A stretch of 64,000 nucleotides of DNA from Albimonas sp963977235 (GTDB lineage: Bacteria; Pseudomonadota; Alphaproteobacteria; Rhodobacterales; Rhodobacteraceae). The translations under genes were made by a program, and so were the position numbers. The stretch lies in the NCBI RefSeq assembly GCF_963977235.1, contig NZ_CAXBOD010000005.1, positions 1 to 64,000 of the forward strand, written 5' to 3'. Below the pieces are notes generated by a model, which was given only the letters and a program-made list of their open reading frames with translations, ran no database searches and was not told the origin of the DNA. Positions 51,995 to 61,683 of the stretch are shown one piece after another. Position 1 is the first letter of the stretch. Each line of letters begins with the position of its first letter.

Positions 51995-52807
51995 TCAGGC
52001 GAAGCGGGGCGGGCGCTTCTCGAGGAAGGCGGCGACGCCTTCGGCGAAGTCAGGGTCGACCACCCCTTCCACGATCGCCTCGCCTTCGGCGTCGAGATGG
52101 GCGGCGTAGTCCCGCCCCGGGGCCGCGTCGGCCAGCCGCTTGATGCGCCTCAGCGATCCCTGCGGCGCGGTGGCGAAGTCGGCCGCGGCCCGCGCCGCCG
52201 CCGCGTCCAGCTCCTCGGCCGGGACCAGGAGGTCGATCAGCCCCAGCCGCTGCGCCTCGGGGGCCTCGACCACCGCCGCGGTCAGCATCAGCCGCCGCGC
52301 CTGGCGCGCGCCCACCGCGCGGGCCAGCAGCCAGGAGACGCCGCCGTCGGGCGACAGGGCCAGGCGCCGATAGGCGAAGACGAAGCGCGCCGTCTCGTCG
52401 GCCACCACGAGATCGGCCGCGAGAGGGACCATCAGGCCGGCCCCCGCGACGGCCCCGCGATGGCGCACCACGACCGGCCGGTCGAAGGCGGCCAGCGCCA
52501 GCGCCAGCGCCTTGCCCACGGCCATGCGCCCGCGGAACTCCGCCTGCCGCTCGGCGTCGGTCGTCTCGGCCAGGCTGCGCGCGAAGCTCGCCACGTCGCC
52601 CCCGGCCGAGAGGTGGTCGCCCGCGCCGCGCACCAGCAGGCAGCGCACGGCCGGGTCGGCCTGCGCGTCGCCCAACAGGTCGCGAAGGGCCGCCGGCATC
52701 CCGGGCACGAACGGGTTGCGCGCCTCCGGCCGGTTCAGGGTCAGGGTCAGCACGCCGGCGTCGAGCGCGGTGGCGAAGCCCGGCCCCTCCCGCCCGAGCC
52801 CGCTCAT
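51995..52807 (-). CDS. Crotonase-fold enoyl-CoA hydratase/isomerase
   Basis: A 270-residue crotonase. Seen: LTLNRPEARNPFVP, the oxyanion-forming SAGGDVASFA (usually GxDL) and GAVAGAGLMVPLAADLVVAD. The two Glu residues of true hydratases are absent (Met and Ala at these places) while an Asp is present in LSPDGGVSWLL, as in PaaG-like isomerases. The start overlaps the stop of the MaoC gene (ATGA), so they are coupled. It is the last gene of the minus-strand operon. Confidence 0.87.
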   Translation of the reverse strand: MSGLGREGPGFATALDAGVLTLTLNRPEARNPFVPGMPAALRDLLGDAQADPAVRCLLVRGAGDHLSAGGDVASFARSLAETTDAERQAEFRGRMAVGKALALALAAFDRPVVVRHRGAVAGAGLMVPLAADLVVADETARFVFAYRRLALSPDGGVSWLLARAVGARQARRLMLTAAVVEAPEAQRLGLIDLLVPAEELDAAAARAAADFATAPQGSLRRIKRLADAAPGRDYAAHLDAEGEAIVEGVVDPDFAEGVAAFLEKRPPRFA

Positions 52808-53658
52808 GACGCGATCCGGGCGCGCCCCCGGTCCAGCACCACCACGTCACGCTCCTTCGCGCGGCAGCGGAAGCGGATCTCGTCGCCCGCGCCGCGGAAG
52901 ATCTCGGTGACGATGGTCTCGCCGGGGAACACCGGGCTCGAGAACCGCACGAACATCGAGGTCAGCGCCTCCGGCCGGCCCGGCGCGCAGGCCTGCAGGA
53001 GCGAGCGGGTCGCGAGCCCCAGCGTGCACAGCCCGTGCAGGATCGGCGCATCGAACCCGCCCCCTTTCGCCGCCTTCGGATCGGCGTGGATGGGATTGTA
53101 GTCGCCCGAAAGGCGGTAGATCAGCGCCTGCTGGGGCAGGGTCGGCAGCTCCACCACCTCGTCGGGCGTCGCGTCGGGCAGGGCGCCCGGGGGCTGGACG
53201 GGATCCCCGAAGCCTCCGCAGCCGCCGTCGCCGCGCATCACTATGACGGAGCGGACGGTGGCGAGCAGCGTCCCGTCCTGGTCGAACAGCCGCTTGAGCT
53301 GGTGCAGGCGCGCGCCCTTGCCCTCGCCCCGGTCCTCGACGGCCTGGATCTCGTATTCGCCCCGCACCCGTCCTTCGGGCGGGATCGGGGCGTGGATCTC
53401 GTATTCCTGCTCGCCATGCAGGATCTTCATCCAGGAGATCCCGAACTTCGGATCCTTCGCCCAGAAGCCCGGATGGGCCAGCACGTTGCAGATCGAGGGG
53501 ACGGCCTTCAGGCCCTCCTCGTAGACGAACGCGAGCTGGGCGGCGTCCAGCGGGTCCGACCCGTAGCCGATGCCCAGCGCGTAGAGCATCGTGTCCTTCG
53601 ACGTGTAGACATGCTCGATCGGGTCGAAGCGGTGCGCGCGCACGGTTTCGAGATCCAT
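52804..53658 (-). CDS. MaoC-type 2-enoyl-CoA hydratase 2
   Basis: A 284-residue double hot-dog protein resembling the hydratase 2 part of peroxisomal multifunctional enzyme 2. Seen: the N-terminal hot-dog (1-150) and the C-terminal hydratase motif SGDYNPIHADPKAAKGGGFD with Asp186 and His191 as catalytic pair, then APILHGLCTLG. It hydrates trans-2-enoyl-CoA to (3R)-hydroxyacyl-CoA, which the SDRs here could oxidise. The ATG at 53658 is chosen because MDLETVRAHRFDPIEHVYTS is the family start; a longer frame upstream is in the shadow of the dehydrogenase gene. Confidence 0.9.
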   Translation of the reverse strand: MDLETVRAHRFDPIEHVYTSKDTMLYALGIGYGSDPLDAAQLAFVYEEGLKAVPSICNVLAHPGFWAKDPKFGISWMKILHGEQEYEIHAPIPPEGRVRGEYEIQAVEDRGEGKGARLHQLKRLFDQDGTLLATVRSVIVMRGDGGCGGFGDPVQPPGALPDATPDEVVELPTLPQQALIYRLSGDYNPIHADPKAAKGGGFDAPILHGLCTLGLATRSLLQACAPGRPEALTSMFVRFSSPVFPGETIVTEIFRGAGDEIRFRCRAKERDVVVLDRGRARIAS

Positions 53659-53695
53659 CTCGTCCTCCCGTTCTTTGGTCTGGATGGCAGGGGGC

Positions 53696-53722
53696 GCGGG
53701 GAGAGGCCCGGCCTCCCCCCGC
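53696..53722 (-). terminator. Intercistronic hairpin, ACAD/MaoC
   Basis: GCGGGGAGAGG and CCTCCCCCCGC pair in 10 of 11 positions around CCCGG between the acyl-CoA dehydrogenase and MaoC genes. No U tract is present. Confidence 0.4.
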
Positions 53723-53729
53723 ACCGGGA

Positions 53730-54887
<1,158 letters not shown>

Positions 54888-54914
54888 GGCGCTTCCTCGT
54901 GGCGTCTGTCATGG

Positions 54915-54946
54915 GCCGCGCCGCCCCTGAGACGGGGCGGCGCGGC
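54915..54946 (-). terminator. Intercistronic hairpin after thiolase gene
   Basis: GCCGCGCCGCCCC and GGGGCGGCGCGGC form a perfect 13-bp stem around TGAGAC, between the thiolase stop and the acyl-CoA dehydrogenase start on the minus strand. No U tract follows. Confidence 0.55.
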
Positions 54947-54993
54947 AGGGTCCGGGGCGGCGGGAGGCTCCGCCTCCGGGTACGGTTCCGCGA

Positions 54994-56196
54994 TCAGGAA
55001 TGCAGGCCCAGGATCGAGATCGCGGCGATGCCCAGATAGGGCACGCCGCCGAGATTGTGCGACAGGCCCAGCGAGGCGTTCGGGATCTGCCGCGCCCCGG
55101 CCCGGCCCAGAAGCTGGGTGTAGCTCTCGTAGGCCATGCGCAGGCCCGAGGCGCCGATCGGATGGCCGAAGCACTTAAGCCCCCCGTCCACCTGGCAGGG
55201 CACGCCGCCGCCCTCGCGGTCGTAGAAGCCGTCGAGCACGTCGCGCACCGCCTCGCCCTCGCCGGAGACGAACAGGTCCTCCATCGTCACCAGCTCGGTG
55301 ATCGAGAAGCAGTCATGCACCTCCATCAGGCTCAGCTGCTTGCGGGGATCGTCGATCCCCGCCTCCGCATAGGCGCGTTTCGCGGCGTTGCGGGTGTTGC
55401 GCACATGGCTGCCGTCCCAGGCGTCGGTGGTGGATTCGACGCCCGAGCTGATCGAGAGCTGGATCGCCTTGATGGTCACGAAGTCCCTGTGGCCCAGGCT
55501 GCGCGCGATCTCGGGCGTGGTCACGATGGCCGCCGCGGCCCCGTCCGAGACGCCGCAGCAGTCGTAGAGGCCCAGCGGTTCCGCGATCATCGGCGCGTTC
55601 AGGATGGCGTCCATCGACACCTCCTTGCGCAGGTGCGCCTTGGGCGAGAGCACGCCGTTCTGGTGGCTCTTCCACGAGACGTGGCCGATGGCCCGCTTGA
55701 GGTCCTGCTTCGAGACCTGGTGCTTGGTGCGATACCCCGCCGCCAGCTGGGCGAAGCCCGCGGGGGCCGAGCCCAGAGGCAGCCACAGGTCGTTGAAGGC
55801 GCCCTTGAACGGGGTGGGAAGGCCGCCGTAGCCGGTGTCCTTCAGCTTCTCCGCCCCCACCGCCAGCGCGATGTCGACCGCGCCCGAGGCGACGGCGTAG
55901 GCCGCCCCGCGAAGCGCCTCGGTGCCGGTCGCGCACATGTTCTCGACCCGGCTGACCGGGATGCCGTCCAGCCGCAGCGCCGTCGAGGCGGGGATCGCGG
56001 AATTGCCCACGTTCACCCCGTCGACGCCCGAGCCGAACCAGGCGGCCTCGATCTGCGCACGCTCGATGCCCGCGTCGGCCAGCGCCTCGTCGAAGGCTTC
56101 GGCCAGAAGGTCCTCCTCGCTCGCGTCCCAGCGCTCGCCGAAGCGCGAGCAGCCCATGCCGATGATGGCGACCTTGTCCTTGATGCCGGTGGCCAT
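54994..56196 (-). CDS. SCP2-type thiolase (acetyl-CoA acetyltransferase-like)
   Basis: A 400-residue thiolase-fold protein of the SCPx/lipid-transfer type. Seen: VAIIGMGCSRFGERWDASEE, nucleophile Cys88 in VENMCATGTEA, QVDGGLKCFGHPIGASG with the second Cys and catalytic His, and SLGLSHNLGG. The retained Cys and His point to true thiolytic cleavage of a 3-ketoacyl-CoA rather than an Ltp2-type aldolase. It lies 10 bp after the synthase/OB-fold gene; the two are likely one complex, as such thiolases often need an OB-fold (DUF35) partner. Confidence 0.9.
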   Translation of the reverse strand: MATGIKDKVAIIGMGCSRFGERWDASEEDLLAEAFDEALADAGIERAQIEAAWFGSGVDGVNVGNSAIPASTALRLDGIPVSRVENMCATGTEALRGAAYAVASGAVDIALAVGAEKLKDTGYGGLPTPFKGAFNDLWLPLGSAPAGFAQLAAGYRTKHQVSKQDLKRAIGHVSWKSHQNGVLSPKAHLRKEVSMDAILNAPMIAEPLGLYDCCGVSDGAAAAIVTTPEIARSLGHRDFVTIKAIQLSISSGVESTTDAWDGSHVRNTRNAAKRAYAEAGIDDPRKQLSLMEVHDCFSITELVTMEDLFVSGEGEAVRDVLDGFYDREGGGVPCQVDGGLKCFGHPIGASGLRMAYESYTQLLGRAGARQIPNASLGLSHNLGGVPYLGIAAISILGLHS

Positions 56197-56206
56197 GGTT
56201 CTCTCC

Positions 56207-57652
56207 TCAGCCCGTCGCCGCGACGCCGTCGGGCGTGGCTTTCCAGAAATAGCGGCGGAAGCCGCTCCTCGCGTCGATCTTCTTCAGGCGGAACACCATC
56301 CGCAGCGGCAGGCCGACGTCGACCGCGGCAGGGTCGGCGTCCACCGTCTCCATCAGCAGCCGCGCGCCGTTCTCGAACTGCACGAAGCCCACCACCAGCG
56401 GCGGGGCGGGGTGGTAGCTGAGCCAGTCCGCGGTATAGGTCAGCACCTTCGCGGGCGCGTCGGCGAGCGAGACCTGCTCGAACCGCTCGGCATGGGCGCC
56501 GCAGCCGGGCGTCACGCAGTAGGCGAGCTGGGGGAACTGGATCGTCCCGCAGTCGGGGCAGCGCCCGGCCTTGAAGGCCGACAGCTGCCCGGCCTCGCGC
56601 CAGGCGGCGGTCAGGGCGGCCTTGTCCGCCGCCTCGGCCCGCATCCCCCACTCGAGCTCGATGCGCCCGTAGAAGGACAGCATCCGCAGGTAGTCCTCGG
56701 TCGGAACCCGGTCGGCGAGCGCGCCCGTCACGCCGCGGCCCGCCGGACGTCTGCCCGTCGCCTCCAGCACGATGGCGTCCGCGCCCTGGCCGAAGCCGAC
56801 CAGCAGGATCTTCTCCCCGGCCTCCGCCGTCTCCAGCACCTTCGCGAGCATCAGGAAGGGGTGCGCCGCGCCGGTCAGCCCGCAGCCGGCGACGAGATCG
56901 TCGGCCACCTCGCCCCGAAAGCCGACCGTCCGCGCGACGGAGGCCGCCGCGCCGCGGATCGGCGAGGGCATCACGAAATGCGCCAGCTCGCCCGCCGGGA
57001 TCCCGGCTTCGGCCAGCGCCGCTGAAATGGCGCGCGGGACGATCTTCGCGTAGCCCTCGTCGCGGATCCACCGCTCCTCCCAGGCGTAGTCGGCGGTCGC
57101 CCCGGCCGCGCGCACGTGGTCGGCGAAGGCCGCGTTGACCGAGGCGGCGCCGAGCGCCTTCGCGATCAGCTCGCCCGTGCCCAGCCGCAGGGCCGCGGCG
57201 CCCGCGCCCTGCTGCATCTCCTGGGCGCTGGCGGGCCTGGCGGTCGGCCGCTCGCTCGCCACCAGAAGCGCGCCCTCGGCGCGCGCCTCGATCGCCTGCG
57301 CCAGTGCCGAGGTCGCCGCCCGCTGGGATCCCGTCGCCTCGGCCGTGCGCGCGCCCTCGCGCAGGTCGAGCGCGCCGGCGACGACGGAGGCGTTCGACAT
57401 GTCCGCGTAGGGCAGCGTGGTCGACGCGAGGATCAGGGAACTCACCCCCGCGCGCCCTTCGGGCGGCACGCAGTCGCGCGCGGCCTCGACCGCCATGGTT
57501 ATCGCGTCCTCGTCCCAGCTGCAGAAGGCCCGTTCGCCCTTGGCGCTCGACGCCAGCGCCGGCGCCATCCAGCGGTGCGCCGCGGCGATGGCGGCGCGCG
57601 ACAGGCGTAGCCGCGGCGCGTAGGCGCCCACGGCCGTGATGCCGAAGTCCAT
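56207..57652 (-). CDS. HMG-CoA synthase-like domain fused to Zn-ribbon/OB-fold (DUF35)
   Basis: A 481-residue fusion. Residues 1-330 have the thiolase-like fold of 3-oxoacyl-ACP synthase III/HMG-CoA synthases (VSSLILASTTLPYADMSNAS). At the nucleophile position it reads EATGSQRAATSAL, with Gln110 instead of Cys, so the domain cannot form the usual acyl-enzyme. Residues 355-470 are a DUF35 unit: zinc Cys 365, 368, 379 and 384, then an OB fold (VLTYTADWLSYHPAPPLVVG). I infer a scaffolding or acyl-CoA-presenting role for the thiolase next to it. First gene of the minus-strand operon. Confidence 0.85.
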   Translation of the reverse strand: MDFGITAVGAYAPRLRLSRAAIAAAHRWMAPALASSAKGERAFCSWDEDAITMAVEAARDCVPPEGRAGVSSLILASTTLPYADMSNASVVAGALDLREGARTAEATGSQRAATSALAQAIEARAEGALLVASERPTARPASAQEMQQGAGAAALRLGTGELIAKALGAASVNAAFADHVRAAGATADYAWEERWIRDEGYAKIVPRAISAALAEAGIPAGELAHFVMPSPIRGAAASVARTVGFRGEVADDLVAGCGLTGAAHPFLMLAKVLETAEAGEKILLVGFGQGADAIVLEATGRRPAGRGVTGALADRVPTEDYLRMLSFYGRIELEWGMRAEAADKAALTAAWREAGQLSAFKAGRCPDCGTIQFPQLAYCVTPGCGAHAERFEQVSLADAPAKVLTYTADWLSYHPAPPLVVGFVQFENGARLLMETVDADPAAVDVGLPLRMVFRLKKIDARSGFRRYFWKATPDGVAATG

Positions 57653-57978
57653 GTCTCCTCCCGGGTCGTCGTGGTCTTGCGCCGCGCCCGGCGCCCGGCC
57701 GCGACTCCCTTTGTCTGGGTCAAATTATATACACGTGCGAAAAGTAATCTAGCGCATTTTATTCCGGGGCGGGCATGGCCGCCGGCGCTGGGGGCGCGAC
57801 AGGCTCGCTTCGCGCCCCTGGGGCACGCCCCGCGATGGCTCCAGATGGCTCCAGGGCGCAATTCGCGCCTGAGCGCGCGTGCGGAGCGCTTTACAGCCAG
57901 CTTGCCATGCGTTAATGGATAGACCAATAAATAAACGTACGAATGGACCGATGGGTCCCGCCACAGGGAGAGATGAAG
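57653..57978. promoter_or_regulatory. Divergent promoter region, synthase/TRAP system 2
   Basis: No gene. On the minus strand TATAAT (57724-57729) is a perfect -10 box for the synthase operon, and the shared 21-bp motif lies over its -35 region. To the right, TAATGGATAGACCAATAA (57913-57930) in an AT-rich patch precedes the TRAP gene and is loosely similar to TGGTATGACC near the ligase gene. Confidence 0.6.
57736..57756 (+). promoter_or_regulatory. Shared 21-bp regulatory motif, copy 2
   Basis: Core AAAAGTAATCTAGC with TGCG on the left and GCA on the right; its ends form the inverted pair TGCG/CGCA. It matches 19 of 21 bases of the site at 47636-47656 and, like it, sits between divergent genes of the catabolic island. 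Here it overlaps the -35 region of the minus-strand promoter. Confidence 0.65.
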
Positions 57979-59136
57979 ATGACCCTTGCGAAGAAGCACC
58001 GGCGCGGCATGCCCGCGGCGCTGGCTGTCCTGCTCGCCGCTTCCGCCGGCGCGCACGGCGCCGAGCGGACGCTGACCGTGGCCTCCGGCTTTCCCGACTC
58101 CGCCGTGCCGCCCTACGGCCACCACGCGGTCGCGGAGTTCCTCGAGGCCAACAGCGACCTGCGCGCCGACGTGCAGAGCCTGGGCCTGCTGACGCTGGCC
58201 GAGATGTCGCCGGGCATCCGCGACGGCATCGCCGACATGGGCTATGTGCTGACGCCTTATTTCGCGGCCGAGTATTCCGAGACCAACATGGCCGCCGACA
58301 TGACCCTGCTGGTCCAGAAGGGCGTCGACGCGCCGGGGCTGGCGATGGTCGCGGCGATGACCGAATACGTGATGCTGGACTGCCCCGACTGCCAGGACGA
58401 GTACCTCGCGCAGAACCAGGTGTTCCTCGGCGGCGGGGCCAGCACCGAATACTCCCTCGTCTGCAACCGGGCGATCGAGTCGCCGGCCGATCTCAAGGGC
58501 CTGTCCCTGCGCTCGGGCGCCTCGGTCTTTGGGCGCTGGGCGGAGCATTTCGGCGCCGTCAAGGTCGCGATCCCCGGCTCGGAGATGTACGAGGCGCTGG
58601 CGCAGAACGTGGTCCAGTGCACCATGGTCGGCCTGCCGGACGCGATCAACTTCCAGCTCACCGACGTCACCCGCCACGTCGTCAAGAACGCCCCCGGCGG
58701 CGTCTTCGCGGGCGCGGCCTCGCTGAACGTCAACCTCGACCTGTGGCGCGAGCTCGACGACGCGCAGCGCTCGGTCCTGATCGACGCGGGCGCGCTGATG
58801 ACCGCGGCGACGGCGGTGGAATACTACCGCCAGGGCGTGAAGGCCGAGAAGACCCTGACCGACGCCGGGGTGAGCATCGTCACCGCCGACGAGACCGGCT
58901 TCACCGAGGCGACGCAGGCCTTCCTGGCCGAGGACATGAAGACCATCGAGGCGCAGTTCAGCGACCTCTACGGCGTCGAGAACGTCGCCGGGAAGATGGA
59001 GACGGTCCGCGGCCTGATCGAGAAGTGGAAGGCAAAGGTCGCCGAGGTCGACCCCAGCGATCTCGAGGGCTTCCGCGACCTGCTGAAGGCCGAGATCTAC
59101 GACAAGCTCGACCGCGCCGCCTACGGCATCAACTGA
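57979..59136 (+). CDS. TRAP transporter substrate-binding protein (DctP type), system 2
   Basis: A 385-residue periplasmic binding protein with a signal peptide (basic KKHRR then hydrophobic 12-27). Seen: RTLTVASGFPDSAVPPYGHH, the segment SPADLKGLSLRSGASVFGRW with the carboxylate-binding Arg, and MYEALAQNVVQCTMVGLPDA. It differs clearly from the system 1 protein, so the two carry different ligands. The ATG at 57979 is 8 bp from AGGGAG; ATG 57973 and 57943 are in-frame alternatives. Confidence 0.87.
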   Translation: MTLAKKHRRGMPAALAVLLAASAGAHGAERTLTVASGFPDSAVPPYGHHAVAEFLEANSDLRADVQSLGLLTLAEMSPGIRDGIADMGYVLTPYFAAEYSETNMAADMTLLVQKGVDAPGLAMVAAMTEYVMLDCPDCQDEYLAQNQVFLGGGASTEYSLVCNRAIESPADLKGLSLRSGASVFGRWAEHFGAVKVAIPGSEMYEALAQNVVQCTMVGLPDAINFQLTDVTRHVVKNAPGGVFAGAASLNVNLDLWRELDDAQRSVLIDAGALMTAATAVEYYRQGVKAEKTLTDAGVSIVTADETGFTEATQAFLAEDMKTIEAQFSDLYGVENVAGKMETVRGLIEKWKAKVAEVDPSDLEGFRDLLKAEIYDKLDRAAYGIN

Positions 59137-59141
59137 GCGGC

Positions 59142-59161
59142 GCGCCCGGTCGGCCGGGCGC
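59142..59161 (+). terminator. Intercistronic hairpin between dctP and dctQ, system 2
   Basis: GCGCCCGG and CCGGGCGC pair perfectly around TCGG, 5 bp after the binding-protein stop. It matches in sequence and place the hairpin at 49968-49989 of system 1. Confidence 0.6.
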
Positions 59162-59248
59162 AGGGCCGGGGGCGGCCTGACCGCTCCCCGGCGGCGCGCC
59201 CGCCCGTTCTCGCTCCCACGTGTCTCCCCCCGCGAAGGATCCTCGCCG

Positions 59249-59815
59249 ATGAGCCTGCCTCCCGAGGTCTGTGAACCGACGGCCGGCCCGCCGCCCGCTC
59301 CGGCCCCGGTGCGGCTGCTGGGCTGGATCGTGCAGGGCGCGACCTGGCTGGCGGCCGCGGCGGCGGTGCTGATGATGGTCCACATCTCGGTCGACGTGAT
59401 CTCGAAATACGTGTTCCGCACGCCGCTTCCGGGCACGATCGCCATCGTCTCGAACTACTACATGGTGCTGGTCGCCTTCCTGCCGCTGGCCTTCGCCGAG
59501 CGGCGCAACGGCCACATCGGGGTCGAGGTGCTGACCACGCGGTTCCCGCCGCACGCGCAGCGGGCGCTGAACATCGTCTCGCTGCTGTTCTGCGCCGCGG
59601 TGTTCGGCGCGCTGACCTGGCAGTCGTGGATCGAGGCCGGCCGCGCCCTGCAGATCGGCGCCTTCGAGATCGAATTCGACGTCAAGCTGCTGACCTGGCC
59701 CGCCCGCTACCTGCTGCCGCTGGGCGCGGGCCTGATGACCGCCGCGCTGCTGGCCAAGGCGGCGCTGGCGCTGCTGCGCGGGCCGGCGCAGGACCCCGAG
59801 GCGCCGTTCTTCTGA
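59249..59815 (+). CDS. TRAP transporter small membrane subunit (DctQ type), system 2
   Basis: A 188-residue protein with four predicted membrane helices, first at about 24-46 (LGWIVQGATWLAAAAAVLMM), then the DctQ-like ISVDVISKYVFRTPLPGTIA and AFLPLAFAERRNGHIGVEVL. It pairs with the large subunit encoded 31 bp downstream. Confidence 0.88.
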   Translation: MSLPPEVCEPTAGPPPAPAPVRLLGWIVQGATWLAAAAAVLMMVHISVDVISKYVFRTPLPGTIAIVSNYYMVLVAFLPLAFAERRNGHIGVEVLTTRFPPHAQRALNIVSLLFCAAVFGALTWQSWIEAGRALQIGAFEIEFDVKLLTWPARYLLPLGAGLMTAALLAKAALALLRGPAQDPEAPFF

Positions 59816-59846
59816 TGCGCCCCCGAACCGGAACGGAGCCCCGACC

Positions 59847-61157
59847 GTGAGCAACGTCGAGATCGGCTATGCCGGAGTCGCCATCCTTCTGACCCTGATC
59901 GCGCTGCGCATTCCCATCGGCGCGGCCCTGATCGGGGTCAGCTTCTGCGGCATCTGGGCGATGGTCGGCCCGCGGGCCGCCTGGGGCGCGATGGGCATCG
60001 TGCCCTGGAGCTTCACGGCGACCTGGCAGCTCAGCTCGGTGCCGATGTTCCTGCTGATGGGCTTCCTGTGCTACCACGCCGGCCTGACCAAGGGCCTGTT
60101 CGAGGCGGCGCGCCTGTGGCTGTCGCGCCTGCCGGGCGGGATCGCGGTGGCCTCGATCTTCGGCGCCTCGGGCTTCGCGGCGGTCACCGGCTCGTCCGTC
60201 GCCTGCGCGGCGGCGATGGGGCGGATCGCCGTGCCGGAGATGACGCGCAACGGCTACAACCCCGAGTTCGCCACCGGCACGGTCGCGGCGGCCGGCACCA
60301 TCGGCGCGCTGATCCCGCCCTCGATCCTGCTGATCCTCTACGGCATCATCGCGCAGGTTCCGGTAGGGGCGCTGTTCATGGGCGGCGTCGGCGCCGGCTT
60401 GCTGACGGCGCTCGGCTACGTGCTGACGGTGGTGATCCGCGCCAAACTGGACCCCTCGCTCGCCCCGCCGGTGCACGAGCATCCCGGCGCCGCCGAGCGC
60501 TGGGGCGCGCTGGCCGAGACCTGGCCCGTGATGGTGCTGATGGCCGGCGTTCTGGGCGGCCTGTTCTTCGGCGTCTTCACCCCGACCGAGGCCGGCGGCG
60601 CCGGCGCCGGCATGGCCGTCATCATCGCGCTGATCAAGCGCTCGCTCAGCTGGCGCGGCTTCCACGACAGCCTGATGGAGACGCTGCAGACCACCGCCTC
60701 GCTGTTCGTGATCGCCATCGGCGCCAACATGCTGACCCGGTTCATGGCGATCAGCGGCGCCGGGCGGGACCTGGCCGCGCTGATCGACGCGCTGGGCGCG
60801 GACCCGACGCTGCTGCTGGTGGGCATCGCGCTCGTCTACCTGCTGCTGGGCATGTTCCTCGAGCCGATCGGGGCGATGCTGCTGACCCTGCCGGTGCTGC
60901 TGCCGGTGCTGACCGGGGCGGGCTACGACCTGCTGTGGTTCGGCATCGTGCTGGCCAAGTTCCTCGAGATCGGGATGATCACCCCGCCCATCGGGCTGAA
61001 CGTCTTCGTCATCAAGTCGGTGGTGGGCGACCTCGTCTCCGTCGGCGGCATCTTCCGCGGGATCCTGTGGTTCCTGCTGGCCGACCTGATCGTGGTGACG
61101 CTGCTGGTGGTCTTCCCCGACATCATCCTGTGGCTGCCCGCCCTGATGCAGCGCTGA
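59847..61157 (+). CDS. TRAP transporter large permease subunit (DctM type), system 2
   Basis: A 436-residue protein with about 12 membrane helices. Seen: VTGSSVACAAAMGRIAVPEM, AGTIGALIPPSILLILYGII and MFLEPIGAMLLTLPVLLPVL. It starts with GTG at 59847, with GGAG some 11 bp upstream. The VOC-family gene follows 10 bp later, so the transporter and the enzymes behind it are one transcript. Confidence 0.92.
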   Translation: MSNVEIGYAGVAILLTLIALRIPIGAALIGVSFCGIWAMVGPRAAWGAMGIVPWSFTATWQLSSVPMFLLMGFLCYHAGLTKGLFEAARLWLSRLPGGIAVASIFGASGFAAVTGSSVACAAAMGRIAVPEMTRNGYNPEFATGTVAAAGTIGALIPPSILLILYGIIAQVPVGALFMGGVGAGLLTALGYVLTVVIRAKLDPSLAPPVHEHPGAAERWGALAETWPVMVLMAGVLGGLFFGVFTPTEAGGAGAGMAVIIALIKRSLSWRGFHDSLMETLQTTASLFVIAIGANMLTRFMAISGAGRDLAALIDALGADPTLLLVGIALVYLLLGMFLEPIGAMLLTLPVLLPVLTGAGYDLLWFGIVLAKFLEIGMITPPIGLNVFVIKSVVGDLVSVGGIFRGILWFLLADLIVVTLLVVFPDIILWLPALMQR

Positions 61158-61167
61158 GGAGGACGCG

Positions 61168-61683
61168 ATGACCGACCCCGCCCCCTGGATCCGCTCCGTC
61201 CTGCAGACCTGCGTGGTGGTCGAGGACCTGGACGCGACCATCGCCGAGTACTGGGAGCGCGCCGGCATCGGCCCCTGGTACGTCTGGGTGCCGAAGCTGA
61301 CCGGCATGCGCATCCGGGGGCAGGAGATCCCCTATTCCATGAAGCTCGCGCTCGCCTGGACGCCCGACGGCGTGATGTGGGAGGTGATCCAGCCGCTGAC
61401 CGGTCCCAGCATCTACCGCGAGTTCCTCGACCGCCGGCGCGAGGGCCTGCACCACGTTCTCGTCGACGCGGGCGAGGGCGGCTACGACGCCCTGATCGCG
61501 CAGGCCGAGGCCCGCGGCCTCCCCCCGATGATGGAGGGGACCTGGGCCGGCGCGCAGTTCGCCTATCTCGACGGCGAAGGCCCGCTGAAGATGGCGATCG
61601 AGGTGGTGCGCCGCCCCGCCGACTACGTGCGGCCGGATCCCGACTACACCTTGCCCGCCTGGCTGGGCAGGGCGCCGCGATGA
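61168..61683 (+). CDS. VOC-superfamily protein (glyoxalase/epimerase-like)
   Basis: A 171-residue protein of the vicinal-oxygen-chelate fold: SVLQTCVVVEDLDATIAEYW (first strand-helix), MKLALAWTPDGVMWEVIQPL with metal-ligand-type Glu, then GLHHVLVDAG with a His ligand and FAYLDGEGPLKMAIEVVRRP. It resembles methylmalonyl-CoA epimerase-like members. GAGGA precedes the ATG. Its stop overlaps the AtuA start (ATGA), so the products likely act in the same pathway. Activity not assigned. Confidence 0.85.
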   Translation: MTDPAPWIRSVLQTCVVVEDLDATIAEYWERAGIGPWYVWVPKLTGMRIRGQEIPYSMKLALAWTPDGVMWEVIQPLTGPSIYREFLDRRREGLHHVLVDAGEGGYDALIAQAEARGLPPMMEGTWAGAQFAYLDGEGPLKMAIEVVRRPADYVRPDPDYTLPAWLGRAPR

